From positions 1 to 35,055 of the forward strand of contig PMMM01000219.1 in the NCBI GenBank assembly GCA_003162245.1: 35,055 nucleotides of DNA. The letters run 5' to 3'. The notes under the pieces are model-generated. The model did not search any database and had not been told where the DNA came from. It saw nothing but the letters and a program-made list of their open reading frames with translations. Origin of the DNA: Phycisphaerales bacterium (lineage in GTDB: Bacteria; Planctomycetota; Phycisphaerae; UBA1845; Fen-1342). The position numbers and the translations under genes are program-made. Below are positions 1 through 8,039 of the stretch, one piece after another (position 1 is the stretch's first letter; each line of letters starts with the position of its first letter).

Positions 1-177
1 AAACTAAGCGGAATGCGTATGAAACTGATAGCCAGCCCATTCCTTGATTTTCTATAATCTTGTGCTATGGTAGGAGAGTGCCCGGCCGCCGCCCGGGAGA
101 CTGCGCCATGCGCCGCGCCCGCAACCCATCCGCCGCGTTCGTCCGCCCCTTCTCGCCTGCGCCCCTTGACCCCGGTC

Positions 178-307
178 CAAGAGTATCTGTTCCGACCCCA
201 AATGTGGCGATACTCTTGATACCCTTGCCTTCTGTCGCTCCCAAGCTTGTTTTTATCGACCCGCACCGATACCCTTGCCCCGCCCATGCCCCCGCGCGAT
301 ACTCTTG
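178..307. repeat. cluster of GATACYCTTG decamers
   Basis: There are four direct copies, GATACTCTTG or GATACCCTTG, at 209-218, 218-227, 268-277 and 298-307. An inverted copy, CAAGAGTATC, lies at 178-187. The first two direct copies overlap by one base. The role is unknown; it could be a binding-site cluster or decayed short tandem repeats. Confidence 0.6.
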
Positions 308-391
308 CCCTGCCCCGTGCCCGCGCACGCCCCCTTATCACCTTATCACCCCGCCAACGTCCCGACGACCAAGGTGCGCAGATAAGAGCGC

Positions 392-486
392 GCCACGCTG
401 CGCACCTTGCGCACCTTCGCCCCAGACGCTCATAATCGCGTTTTCCTGCCTCGATTCCCCGCCACGTTGCGCACCTTGCGCGCCTT
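392..486. repeat. two direct copies of a 26-bp repeat
   Basis: The unit at 392-417 recurs at 461-486 with two mismatches. Its core is TGCGCACCTTGCG. An inverted partial copy, AAGGTGCGCAG, lies at 371-381. No coding function is seen. Confidence 0.6.
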
Positions 487-529
487 GGCCTCCCGCCCCC
501 GCCGGCGACCGCGCGCGAGCTGCCGGTGG

Positions 530-1045
530 TTACGCCCCGGGCCAGCCGGTGGCGCGCCAGGGGAGCGTCTGGAGGTCCTGGAAGGCGGGGCCGAGGCGGC
601 GCAGGTAGGCGCTCAACTGGGCGGCGTGGTGCTGGATGTGCCGGGTGGTGTAAATGTAGAGCTCGCCGCGGGAGAACTTGCGCCGGGCAAATCCGGACTC
701 GCCCTGGAGCGAGGCGGGCGTCTCCGCGGCCAGCGCGGTGCGGAGTTTTTGCAGGCACAGCGCGAGGTACTCCGCGATCTCGCGCTGGTCGAAGCGGCGG
801 CTGGGGTACTCGTCGTCGAGCTCGCGCCAGCCTTGGGGCTGGAATTTCCCCGGCTGGAACACGCCCTCGTTGGGCGAGAGGTACAAATCGGTGAAGCAGA
901 GGGTGTGGTAGGCGACCTGCCAGAACGGGTATTTGCCGATGATGCCGTCCCAGTGCTCGGGCGGGCATTTCTGGACGCAGTCGCTAAGCATCGCGAGCGC
1001 CGCCTCGAACTGGCCGGCGAGAATCTGCTTTGCGTAATCGGTCAT
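530..1045 (-). CDS. DinB-fold superfamily protein
   Basis: This 171-residue protein has the size and layout of DinB-like four-helix proteins, which bind a metal through three histidines. Candidate ligands are His47 in AYHTLCF and His136 and His140 in RHIQHH, the latter a HxxxH pair as in the family. DinB-like proteins include thiol-dependent transferases and damage-inducible proteins of unknown function. The substrate cannot be read from the sequence. A GAGGGA Shine-Dalgarno precedes the ATG, and a TAGAAT box lies about 35 bases upstream (1080-1085). The gene diverges from the oxidoreductase gene, with 103 bases between start codons. The fold assignment is fairly firm; the function is open. 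Confidence 0.75.
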   Translation of the reverse strand: MTDYAKQILAGQFEAALAMLSDCVQKCPPEHWDGIIGKYPFWQVAYHTLCFTDLYLSPNEGVFQPGKFQPQGWRELDDEYPSRRFDQREIAEYLALCLQKLRTALAAETPASLQGESGFARRKFSRGELYIYTTRHIQHHAAQLSAYLRRLGPAFQDLQTLPWRATGWPGA

Positions 1046-1136
1046 GGCGGTCCCTCACAGATTGCGTATCAACGGCGACATTCTACCACGATGCGGGGGC
1101 CGATGGGACGACGTGGCGGCCAGCGCCACGCGTCGG

Positions 1137-1142
1137 TATGCT
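1137..1142 (+). promoter_or_regulatory. -10-like box for a leaderless transcript
   Basis: TATGCT lies 6 bases before the ATG at 1149, and there is no Shine-Dalgarno. This spacing would put the transcript start at or next to the A of the start codon. The same arrangement precedes rarA, rsmH and prmC. Confidence 0.35.
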
Positions 1143-1148
1143 GCGGGC

Positions 1149-2270
1149 ATGATTCGGCTGCTGTTGCTGCTCTTGCTACTGCCTGCTTTTGTGGGGTGTG
1201 CCGCGATGAAAGCGTCGAAAGTGGAGCCCGCGCCGGTCCACCGCTCCGTCGAGCGCGGGCCGCTGCGCATCGGGATCATCGGGCTGGTTCACGGGCACGT
1301 CGAGGGGCTGCTCGTGCAGCCCGGGAAACGCCCGGATTTGAGGATCGTCGGCATCTATGAGCCGGACCGGGCGTTGTTCGACCGGCTGGCGGCGAAATAC
1401 GGACTGGACGGCGCGCTCTACTTCGACAATCTCGGGCGGATGCTGGACCAGACCAAGCCCGAGGCCGTGAGCGTGATGACGTCGGTGCAGGACCACCTGA
1501 TGGCCGTCGAGGCGTGCGCGCCGCGCGGCGTGCACGTCCTGCTCGAAAAGCCGTTGGCCTTTCGCAACGCCGACGCCCGCCGCATGGCCGAGCTCGCGCG
1601 GGAGCACGGCGTGCTGGTGCTGACCAACTATGAGACGAGCTGGTACGACAGCGTGCGGGAGGCCCAGCGGCTCGTGGCCAGCGGGGAGATGGCGCCGATC
1701 CGGCGGATGGTCTTCCGTGACGGGCACCGGGGGCCGAAGGAGATTGGCTGCGCGCCCGAGTTCCTCGCGTGGCTCACCGATCCGGAGAAGAACGGCGGCG
1801 GGGCCATCGTCGATTTCGGGTGCTACGGGGCGATTCTCGCGACGTGGCTGATGAACGGCGAGCGGCCGAGCAGCGTCATCGCGAGCGCCACGACGCTCAA
1901 GCCGGCGATGTATCCGCGGGTGGACGACGACGCGACGATCGTGCTGACGTATCGCGGGGCGACGGCGGTCATCGAGGCGTCATGGTGCTGGACGCACGAC
2001 ACCAAGGAAATGGACATCTACACCGAGCGCGGGTCGATTCACGCGGGGAAGTGGGACGTGCTCGCGATCCGCGCGCCCGACCAGCCGGCCGAGCCGGTCG
2101 AGCCGGAGGCCAAGCCGGAGTGCCTGGAGAACGAGTGGACGTACCTGCGGCGGGTCGTGCGCGGGGAGTGCCCGGTGGATCCGCTGTCGAGCCTGGAAAT
2201 GAACGTCGTGGCGGCGGAGATTCTGGACGCGGCGCGGGCGTCGGCGAAGGCCAACCGCGGGGGGCACTGA
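1149..2270 (+). CDS. Gfo/Idh/MocA-family oxidoreductase, predicted lipoprotein
   Basis: This 373-residue NAD(P)-dependent oxidoreductase-like protein has an N-terminal Rossmann region (residues 40-53, IGIIGLVHGHV). The family's EKP motif is at 133-135 in LLEKPLA. A C-terminal alpha/beta substrate domain follows. A run of leucines ends in FVGC with Cys17, so export and lipidation are likely, as with other membrane-anchored family members in planctomycetes. Substrates of the family are usually sugars, inositols or related polyols; the one here is unknown. I chose the ATG at 1149 because it gives the signal peptide; an upstream ATG at 1044 would bury it. There is no Shine-Dalgarno. A TATGCT box ends 6 bases before the ATG, so the mRNA may be leaderless. 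It is convergent with ileS. Confidence 0.85.
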   Translation: MIRLLLLLLLLPAFVGCAAMKASKVEPAPVHRSVERGPLRIGIIGLVHGHVEGLLVQPGKRPDLRIVGIYEPDRALFDRLAAKYGLDGALYFDNLGRMLDQTKPEAVSVMTSVQDHLMAVEACAPRGVHVLLEKPLAFRNADARRMAELAREHGVLVLTNYETSWYDSVREAQRLVASGEMAPIRRMVFRDGHRGPKEIGCAPEFLAWLTDPEKNGGGAIVDFGCYGAILATWLMNGERPSSVIASATTLKPAMYPRVDDDATIVLTYRGATAVIEASWCWTHDTKEMDIYTERGSIHAGKWDVLAIRAPDQPAEPVEPEAKPECLENEWTYLRRVVRGECPVDPLSSLEMNVVAAEILDAARASAKANRGGH

Positions 2271-2303
2271 AGCGCGCGACGGCCGCGGGGGATCGGTGGG
2301 GCT

Positions 2304-5300
2304 TCATGTCCGCGGCGTCAGGGCGAAGCGGAGCGCGTGCGGGCCAACTTTGCCTTCGTGCGCGTCGCCGGTAAGGGGGCCGAAGGCGATTTCAGCGGCC
2401 AGGCACTCGTGCTTGAGGGTGTCGGCGAAGCGCTCGACCACTTGACGCAGCACGTCGTCGGTTTCGATCCGCAGGGTGACGCGGGCCTCGTACGGCAGGT
2501 TCATCTCTTTGCGGAGGCCCTGCACGTGGTGGATGACCTCGCGGATGAGGCCTTCGTCGAGCAGCTCGGGCGTCAGCTCGGTCTTGACGACGACGACGAC
2601 GACGCGGCCCTGGGCGGCGGACCAGCCGGGCTTGGCTTCAAGGCGGACCTGGACCTCCTGGGCGGTCAGATGGACGGCCTCGTTCTCGACGTAGACCACC
2701 AGCTCGCCGGTGGTTGTCAGGGACTGGCGGGCGGGGGCGGGGTCGAGCTTCTTCAGGGCGGCGGCGATCTTGGGGGCCTGCTGGCCGAACTTGGGGCCGA
2801 GGGCCTTGAAGTCGGGCTTGATCTGGTAGGTGACGTAGTGGTCGGCCTCGGTCGTGAACTCGACCTGCTTGATGTTGAGCTCCTCGGCGATGAGGGCGCG
2901 GTGGGTGTCGAGCCAGGCGGAGTGCTCGGGCTGGACGAGGATGATCTCGACGAGCGCGAGGGGCTGGCGGACCTTGAGCTTGGCGGCGGTGCGAGCGGCG
3001 CGGCCGAGCGAGACGATGTCGCGGACGAGGTCCATCTCGGCGACGAGGGATTCGTCGATGAGGGACTCGTCGGCGGTCGGGTAGTCGCAGAGGTGGACGG
3101 AGAGAGGGTTCAGGGCGCCGGCACGATGATCCCCGGGTCCCTTATTCCCTTGATCCCTCAGAACCTGGCCGCCGGTGAGGTTTTGGTACATGACCTCCGC
3201 GAAGAACGGCGTGAAGGGGGCAAGAAGCTGGCTGAGGGCGAGCAAGGTCTCGTAGAGTGTGTTGTACGCGTCCCATTTGTCCTGGTCGGCAGCGGAGAAC
3301 GCACCGCCCTTGCCCCCTTGATCCCTCGGTCCCTCAATCCCTCTCCAAAAGCGGTCGCGGGAGCGGCGGACGTACCAGTTGGAGAGGGCGTCGACGAAGT
3401 CCTTGAGGCGGCCGGCGGCGGGGTAGTTCTCGAAGCGGTCCATGGAGTCGCGGACGAAGCGGATCGTGCGGTGGAGCTCGCTGGCGATCCAGCGGTCGAG
3501 CTCGGAGCGCTCGGGGACGGGGCGCCAGCCGGTGGGGACCGCGCGGGCTGAAGCCCGCGGCTCAGATTCGGGGCGCGTTGGCGCGACGTCGAAGCCGTCG
3601 ATGTTCGCGTAGATGTTGAAGAAGCTGAAGACGTTGTAGAGGCGGACGAGGAACTCGCGCTGGGCGTCGCGGATGTTGGCTTCCTGGAAGCGGATGGAAG
3701 TCCAGGGCGTCTGGGCGCTGAAGAAGAACCACCGCATGGCGTCGGCGCCGTAGGTGTCGAAGATGAACGCCGGCTCCTTGTAGTTCTTCGTGCGCTTGGA
3801 CATCTTCAGGGCGTCCTCGCCCATGACGTGGCCGAGGACGATGCAGGTCCTGTAAGGCATGGGATAGCTGCCGGTAAGGACCGCGGTCTCGACCGAACAG
3901 CCCTCGCGCGGCGGCGACGCAGGAAAACCCCTCGCGCGCATCTCGTTGAGCTGCTGGGCGACCTCCGCACACATCTCCCGGGCTTGCTCGCCTTCAGGCA
4001 GTTGCAGAGAACCCGGCGAGGCGAATGCGCGGTGGAACGGGCTCGAAGCAACGTGCTTCATGATTGCCGCCACCTTCTCCGCCGTTACCTCGCCCGAGCC
4101 CAGATCTAGCGATGCACGGAGGCGCTTCATCGCCTCGTATTCGTCTTTCATGGCAGCATCGCCGAAAAGCAACGTGCTTATGGCGAGTAACCCGTAGAAC
4201 CAGCCGCGGGTCTGATCGATAGCCTCGCTGATGAAATCACAGGGAAACCGCTCGGCGAACGTCTGCACGCTGCCGCCGACGTGCGGGAAACCCCACTGTG
4301 CGAAGGGCATGCTGCCGGCGTCCCACCAGCAGTCGATGACTTCGGGGACACGACGCATCTTCGCGCCGGTCGCGAACGGGCTCTGGTACGTCCACGCGTC
4401 GATGTACGGCTTGTGAACGCGCAAATGGTCCGGGATCGTTGGGTCTTCGGCCTTCTTCGCCGCCCACATACCCTGCGGGCACTCCGGCGTCACATCCGTC
4501 GCGCCCGGCTTGGCCGTCAGCTCTGCCAGCGACCCGATTGCTTCCATCTGGCCGGTCTTTTCGCAGACCCAGATGGGCAGCGGGGTGCCCCAGTAGCGCT
4601 CGCGCGAAAGGGCCCAGTCGACGTTGTTGCGCAGGAAGTCGCCGAAACGACCTTCCTTAATGTGCTCGGGGAGCCAGTTGATCTTGTCGTTGTTGGCGAG
4701 GAACGCCTCCTTGAACTGGCTGGTGCGGACGAACCAGCTCTTGCGGGCATACTGGATGAGCGGGTCGTCCTCGGCGCGCGGGCAGAAGGGGTACTCGTGC
4801 TCGATCGTCTCCTGATGGAGCAGGACGCCGCGGTCCTTCAGCTCGCGCATGATCTCCTTGTCGCAGTCCTTGACCCAGCGGCCGCGGTAGGCGGGCGGGG
4901 CGTCGGCGGTGAACGTGCCGTCGGGGGCGACGGCGTTGAGGAGCGGGATGGCTTCGAAGCCGACGAAACGCTGTCGCTCGTCCTGGAGGAGCAGGAAGTC
5001 CACTTCGCCATAGGCCGGGGCTTCGTGGACGAGGCCGGTGCCGGTGGCGAGGTCGATGAAGTCGGCGGAGAGGACGCGCCAGCCGATCGCGGCCTGGCCG
5101 CCGGCTTTGAGCGGCGCCGTCTTTTCGGCCAGCGACTTGTAGTAGGTGTCGAAGGGCGGGATGTAGCGCAGGCCGACGAGATCGCGGCCTTTGCAGGGGG
5201 CGACTTCGGCGAACTCGTGCTTGAGCTTCGCGGCGGTGGGGGCGACGAGGGCGGACGCGATGTAGAAGTACTCGCCGGTCGTCGTGTCGTGGACGAGCGA

Positions 5301-6158
5301 GTAATCGACGTCCGGGCCGACGGCGGCGAAGTGGTTGCTGATGAGGGTCCAGGGCGTGGTGGTCCAGACGAGGAGGGAGACCTGGGAAGCAGGCGGGAGT
5401 TTCGCGTGCGGCGGCGGCTCGGCGGGAGCCTCGCCCTCCCCTGGCGCGCCTGCACGCCTGCGCGGGGTCGCGGCGTCGGCTGGTCCCTCAACCGCGCGGG
5501 CTGAAGCCCGCGGCTCAGGAACGAGCGGGAAGCGGATGTAGACGGAGGGGTCCTTGACCGTGCGGTAGCCTTCGCCGACCTCGCCGGCGGAGAGGGCGGT
5601 GCCGCCCTGGGCCCACCACCAGACGACCTTGTGGCCCTGGTAGAGCAGGCCGCGGTCGAAGAGCGTTTTGAGGCTCCACCAGACGCTCTCGACGTAGCTC
5701 TGGTGGAAGGTGACGTAGGCGTCCTCGAGATTGACCCAGAAGCCGAGGCGGCGGGTCATCTGCTCCCACTCGCGCGTGTAGCGGAAGACGCTTTCGATGC
5801 ACTTGCGGACGAATTTCTCGACGCCGTAGGTTTCGATCTCCTCTTTCGTGTGGATGCCGAGCTCTTTGCAAACCTCGACCTCGACGGGGAGGCCGTGGGT
5901 GTCCCAGCCGGCTTTTCGTTCGACGAGCTTGCCGCACATGGTCTGGTAGCGCGGAAAGAGGTCCTTGATGGCGCGGGTGAGGCAGTGGCCGGGGTGCGGC
6001 AGGCCGTTGGCGGTCGGCGGGCCTTCGTAGAAGACGAACCGCGGGGCGTCGCGGCGGATTTCGAGCGATTTTCCGAAGATGTCGTGCTTTTCCCAGAAGG
6101 CGAGGACGCGTTCCTCGGCCTCGGGGAAGCTGAATTGCGGCGGCAAAGGGTCGAACAT
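2304..6158 (-). CDS. ileS: isoleucine--tRNA ligase, type 2, with in-frame repeat insertions
   Basis: Charges tRNA-Ile. The class I signatures are HPGH at residues 55-58 (HIGH motif) and KMSKR at 785-789. GWDTHGLPVEVEV, an editing domain with LVWTTTPWTL and HEAPAYGEVDF, and an anticodon-binding domain are also present. The sequence resembles the eukaryote-like type 2 enzymes, which are known to be less sensitive to mupirocin. Length is 1,284 residues, about 200 more than is usual. The excess lies in low-complexity insertions near residues 213-258, 865-877, 938-953 and 997-1016, and in about 100 residues between LLFGD and YRTCIVLGHV before KMSKR. The ATG at 6158 has GGAG 6 bases upstream; the open frame continues 52 codons further without features. 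The enzyme should be functional because all core motifs are intact. Confidence 0.95.
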   Translation of the reverse strand: MFDPLPPQFSFPEAEERVLAFWEKHDIFGKSLEIRRDAPRFVFYEGPPTANGLPHPGHCLTRAIKDLFPRYQTMCGKLVERKAGWDTHGLPVEVEVCKELGIHTKEEIETYGVEKFVRKCIESVFRYTREWEQMTRRLGFWVNLEDAYVTFHQSYVESVWWSLKTLFDRGLLYQGHKVVWWWAQGGTALSAGEVGEGYRTVKDPSVYIRFPLVPEPRASARAVEGPADAATPRRRAGAPGEGEAPAEPPPHAKLPPASQVSLLVWTTTPWTLISNHFAAVGPDVDYSLVHDTTTGEYFYIASALVAPTAAKLKHEFAEVAPCKGRDLVGLRYIPPFDTYYKSLAEKTAPLKAGGQAAIGWRVLSADFIDLATGTGLVHEAPAYGEVDFLLLQDERQRFVGFEAIPLLNAVAPDGTFTADAPPAYRGRWVKDCDKEIMRELKDRGVLLHQETIEHEYPFCPRAEDDPLIQYARKSWFVRTSQFKEAFLANNDKINWLPEHIKEGRFGDFLRNNVDWALSRERYWGTPLPIWVCEKTGQMEAIGSLAELTAKPGATDVTPECPQGMWAAKKAEDPTIPDHLRVHKPYIDAWTYQSPFATGAKMRRVPEVIDCWWDAGSMPFAQWGFPHVGGSVQTFAERFPCDFISEAIDQTRGWFYGLLAISTLLFGDAAMKDEYEAMKRLRASLDLGSGEVTAEKVAAIMKHVASSPFHRAFASPGSLQLPEGEQAREMCAEVAQQLNEMRARGFPASPPREGCSVETAVLTGSYPMPYRTCIVLGHVMGEDALKMSKRTKNYKEPAFIFDTYGADAMRWFFFSAQTPWTSIRFQEANIRDAQREFLVRLYNVFSFFNIYANIDGFDVAPTRPESEPRASARAVPTGWRPVPERSELDRWIASELHRTIRFVRDSMDRFENYPAAGRLKDFVDALSNWYVRRSRDRFWRGIEGPRDQGGKGGAFSAADQDKWDAYNTLYETLLALSQLLAPFTPFFAEVMYQNLTGGQVLRDQGNKGPGDHRAGALNPLSVHLCDYPTADESLIDESLVAEMDLVRDIVSLGRAARTAAKLKVRQPLALVEIILVQPEHSAWLDTHRALIAEELNIKQVEFTTEADHYVTYQIKPDFKALGPKFGQQAPKIAAALKKLDPAPARQSLTTTGELVVYVENEAVHLTAQEVQVRLEAKPGWSAAQGRVVVVVVKTELTPELLDEGLIREVIHHVQGLRKEMNLPYEARVTLRIETDDVLRQVVERFADTLKHECLAAEIAFGPLTGDAHEGKVGPHALRFALTPRT
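3130..3158. repeat. 8-bp tandem repeat TCCCTNNN inside ileS
   Basis: TCCCT-like units start at 3130 (TCCCC), 3138, 3146 and 3154, a strict 8-bp period. The stretch encodes the charged linker RDQGNKGPGD in ileS. The same octamer recurs at 3314-3342 and at 34845-34865. Confidence 0.8.
3314..3342. repeat. 8-bp tandem repeat TCCCTNNN inside ileS, second array
   Basis: Units start at 3314 (CCCCT), 3322, 3330 and 3338, with an 8-bp period. It encodes IEGPRDQGGKGG in ileS, a linker absent from ordinary family members. Confidence 0.8.
3538..3565. repeat. 28-bp palindromic repeat inside ileS, copy 1
   Basis: This segment is identical to 5491-5518. The core is a palindrome, CGCGGGCT-GA-AGCCCGCG. It is read in the same frame as the other copy and encodes EPRASARAV. 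It lies in a surface-type linker of the synthetase. Confidence 0.9.
5491..5518. repeat. 28-bp palindromic repeat inside ileS, copy 2
   Basis: Exact copy of 3538-3565, same orientation and reading frame (EPRASARAV). It is followed on the coding strand by a second repeat-like segment encoding GEGEAPAEP (about 5412-5450). Confidence 0.9.
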
Positions 6159-6362
6159 CGGTATCTCCGCAAGCAAACCGGCGACGCGTGACAGCAGCAC
6201 GCCGCTGATGTAGCGGCCGGCGCCCCCACCGGCCGTAGGAGGCCAAGGCGTTTTCCACGGCCGCCGCAAGGGTCGGCTGGCGCCGCCCGGACTTCGCCGC
6301 GTGCAACGTGGCAACGGCGCATCGCCGAAACGCCACAGATTACTTGCGGCGGGTCGGGCTGG

Positions 6363-7811
6363 CTACTCCGCCGCGGTTCCGGCCGGGGCGATGGCGGGGA
6401 CTTCGGCGGGGACCGGCGCGGCCGGTCGGCCGTCGAACAGCCGGATCTTCCGCCAGCCGCCGACGCGGTAGCGCCAGAGCAGCAGCAGGCCGAGCACCGA
6501 GAGGTAGACTACGGCCATCGCCCACGGACCGTGGACACCCCATTGGGGCCGATAGTGGGCCAGCGTGTACCCGCCGCCGATGAAGATGCCCCAGCAGCAC
6601 AGCCCGTTCAGCACCGCAGGCGTGCGCGTGTCGCCGGCGCCGCGCAGCGACGAGATGAACGTAATGCTCATCGCGTCGAAGATCTGGTAGATGGCGACCC
6701 AGCCCATGATGCCGACACCGATGGCGGCGACGGCGGCGTCGCTGGTGAACCACCACATGAGCGGAGCGCGGAAGGCGAACAGCAGCAGGCCGATCAGGCC
6801 CATGTAGGCCATCGTCAGCCCCAGGGCCACGTGCGTGCGGCGGACGGCCTCGTCGGGGCGGCCGGCGCCGACGGCGAAGCCGACCTGGCTGCACAGGGCC
6901 ATGCCGACGCCGATCGCCGGCATGAAGGCCAGGTGCGTGTATTGCAGGGCGATGTTGGTCGCGGCCAGCGGCGCGGTGCCGAACCACGGGACGATGACGT
7001 TGAGGAAGACGAGCCACGAGCTGATGTCGATCAGCCAGGCCGTCGCGGTCGGTCCGCCGACGTGCAGGATGTCCAGGCACTTGTGCCAGTCCAGCGCGAA
7101 CGCGCGGCGCGTGTGATACCTGCGGTTGCAGCGCGGCGAGCAGAACACGGCGAACAGCACGAGCACGCGGGCCCACCAGGCGAGCACCGTGGCCAGCGCC
7201 GAGCCGGCGATGCCCATGCGCGGGAAGCCAAAATGGCCCCAGATCAGCAGGTAGTTGCCGATCGTGATGGTCGCGAGCGAGACCACGACCGCGACCAGGG
7301 TGACGCGCGGCCGCTGGAGGCCGTTAAAGAAGCCCTCGAACCCGGCGGCGATGGCGGCCGGCACCATCGACCACACGGCGATATGCGTGTAGGTGATCTC
7401 GAGGTCGCGGACCGCCGCAGGCGAATTCGTGACGGTCCCGAGCCACTCGTACAACACGGGAACCAGGCGCGTGCCGGCGTAGGCCACCGGGACGAAGGCC
7501 AATCCGAGGTAGACCATTTGCCAGGCGTAGGCGGCGCCGCGTTCGGGCTCGCCGCGGCCGTCGGCCTGCGAGGCGAAGGTCTGCACGCTGGTGCCGGTGC
7601 CGGCGCCGATGCAGATGAAGGCCCACATCATGAGCGCGGCGGGCAGGATGGCCGCGAGGGCGTCGGTGCCGAGGCGCGAGACCATCGTCACGTCGATGAA
7701 GCCCATCAGCATGCGCGAGGTGGTCACGGCGATGAGCGGCAGCGCCAGCCGGAGCAGCTCGACGGTCGCCGTGCGGCGCGAAGTATCGAGGGTAGTTACG
7801 TTTTGCAACAC
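6363..7811 (-). CDS. MATE-family multidrug/cation exporter
   Basis: This 482-residue integral membrane protein has about twelve hydrophobic segments. The N-terminal half carries the MATE-like pattern LPLIAVTTSRMLMGFIDVTMVSR and SVQTFASQADGRGE. The family exports drugs, flavins or other small cations in exchange for Na+ or H+. The cargo here is unknown. The frame opens with GTG at 7811 (GTG TTG CAA). There is no ATG in frame nearby and only a weak GGGA upstream, so the start is uncertain by a few codons. An intrinsic terminator lies 40 bases upstream on the same strand, preceded by a structured leader with a good promoter, so expression is probably controlled by attenuation. ileS follows downstream after 204 bases. 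Confidence 0.9.
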   Translation of the reverse strand: MLQNVTTLDTSRRTATVELLRLALPLIAVTTSRMLMGFIDVTMVSRLGTDALAAILPAALMMWAFICIGAGTGTSVQTFASQADGRGEPERGAAYAWQMVYLGLAFVPVAYAGTRLVPVLYEWLGTVTNSPAAVRDLEITYTHIAVWSMVPAAIAAGFEGFFNGLQRPRVTLVAVVVSLATITIGNYLLIWGHFGFPRMGIAGSALATVLAWWARVLVLFAVFCSPRCNRRYHTRRAFALDWHKCLDILHVGGPTATAWLIDISSWLVFLNVIVPWFGTAPLAATNIALQYTHLAFMPAIGVGMALCSQVGFAVGAGRPDEAVRRTHVALGLTMAYMGLIGLLLFAFRAPLMWWFTSDAAVAAIGVGIMGWVAIYQIFDAMSITFISSLRGAGDTRTPAVLNGLCCWGIFIGGGYTLAHYRPQWGVHGPWAMAVVYLSVLGLLLLWRYRVGGWRKIRLFDGRPAAPVPAEVPAIAPAGTAAE

Positions 7812-7850
7812 GAGTATGTTCCCATCGTAGCGTGCCTTCGCAGGGGCACG

Positions 7851-7884
7851 AAAAAACCCTGGTCCCGCCGAGCGGGCCAGGGTT
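7851..7884 (-). terminator. intrinsic terminator in the leader of the MATE gene
   Basis: On the minus strand AACCCTGGCCCGC (7884-7872), loop TCG, then GCGGGACCAGGGTT (7868-7855) form a stem with a single bulged base. A run of six T (7856-7851) follows. It lies between a strong minus-strand promoter and the MATE start codon, so it would stop transcription before the gene. Confidence 0.8.
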
Positions 7885-7913
7885 CGTCGTCGTTTTCAGC
7901 CTTCGCGTGGGCC

Positions 7914-7979
7914 TTATGGCGGCGAGTGCAACCCCGGCACGCTCCTTGATTTAGCGTCAATGTAAATCGCCATAACCAT
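7914..7979 (-). CDS. putative 21-codon leader peptide
   Basis: The ORF starts at ATG 7979, begins MVMAIYIDAK and ends GLHSPP before TAA. AAAGGG at 7991-7986 lies 6 bases before the ATG as a possible Shine-Dalgarno. The start lies just before the 5' arm of the long stem, and the stop is inside its 3' arm. The antiterminator segment encodes the Ser-Val-Pro-Gly-Leu part. Ribosome position would therefore decide which RNA fold forms. It is too short to judge by codon use and could be a chance ORF in a structured RNA. Confidence 0.4.
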   Translation of the reverse strand: MVMAIYIDAKSRSVPGLHSPP

Positions 7980-8039
7980 CAAGCACCCTTTGTCGCCACG
8001 CCGCTGGATCGAACGCGAGCGGCCTGCGCGACTTTGCTT

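Larger units (their letters stand above)
1..529. other. repeat-rich stretch without a recognisable gene
   Basis: I find no convincing gene on either strand. The open frames here are proline/arginine-rich and low in complexity. A TATAAT box lies at 53-58 and a TGCTATGGT extended -10-like sequence at 63-71, but nothing recognisable follows them. The rest is short repeats. GATACYCTTG occurs at 209, 218, 268 and 298, with an inverted copy at 178. CCTTATCA is repeated in tandem at 333-348. A 26-bp unit with core TGCGCACCTTGCG occurs at 392-417 and 461-486. Confidence 0.6.
7851..8034 (-). ncRNA. candidate attenuator leader RNA of the MATE gene
   Basis: The predicted transcript runs about 184 bases from the -10 box at 8040 to the terminator. 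A 5' hairpin spans 7992-8032 (GTCGC with GCGAC outside, GCCGCT with AGCGGC inside). TTATGGCG (7975-7968) pairs perfectly with CGCCATAA (7921-7914) and encloses two small hairpins: ACGCT with AGCGT, and GTGC-CGGGGTT-GCAC (7940-7926). GCGTGCCGGGGTT (7942-7930) can instead pair with the 5' arm of the terminator, 7884-7872: eleven Watson-Crick pairs, one G-U and one mismatch. These two folds exclude each other. It matches no RNA family that I know. A riboswitch and a leader-peptide attenuator are both possible. Confidence 0.6.

Noticed and set aside
60-608. 182-codon open frame on the plus strand at the left edge
   Set aside because: Proline/arginine-rich low complexity over short repeats, overlaps the 3' end of the DinB-fold gene, and lacks any family signature; an effect of high GC.
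2337-3551. 404-codon frame opposite ileS
   Set aside because: Antisense shadow of ileS without start signals or domains.
7851-8034. 6S RNA, SRP RNA or tmRNA
   Set aside because: The length is near 6S RNA, but no single long hairpin with central bubble forms, and SRP and tmRNA signature sequences are absent; attenuator logic explains the layout better.
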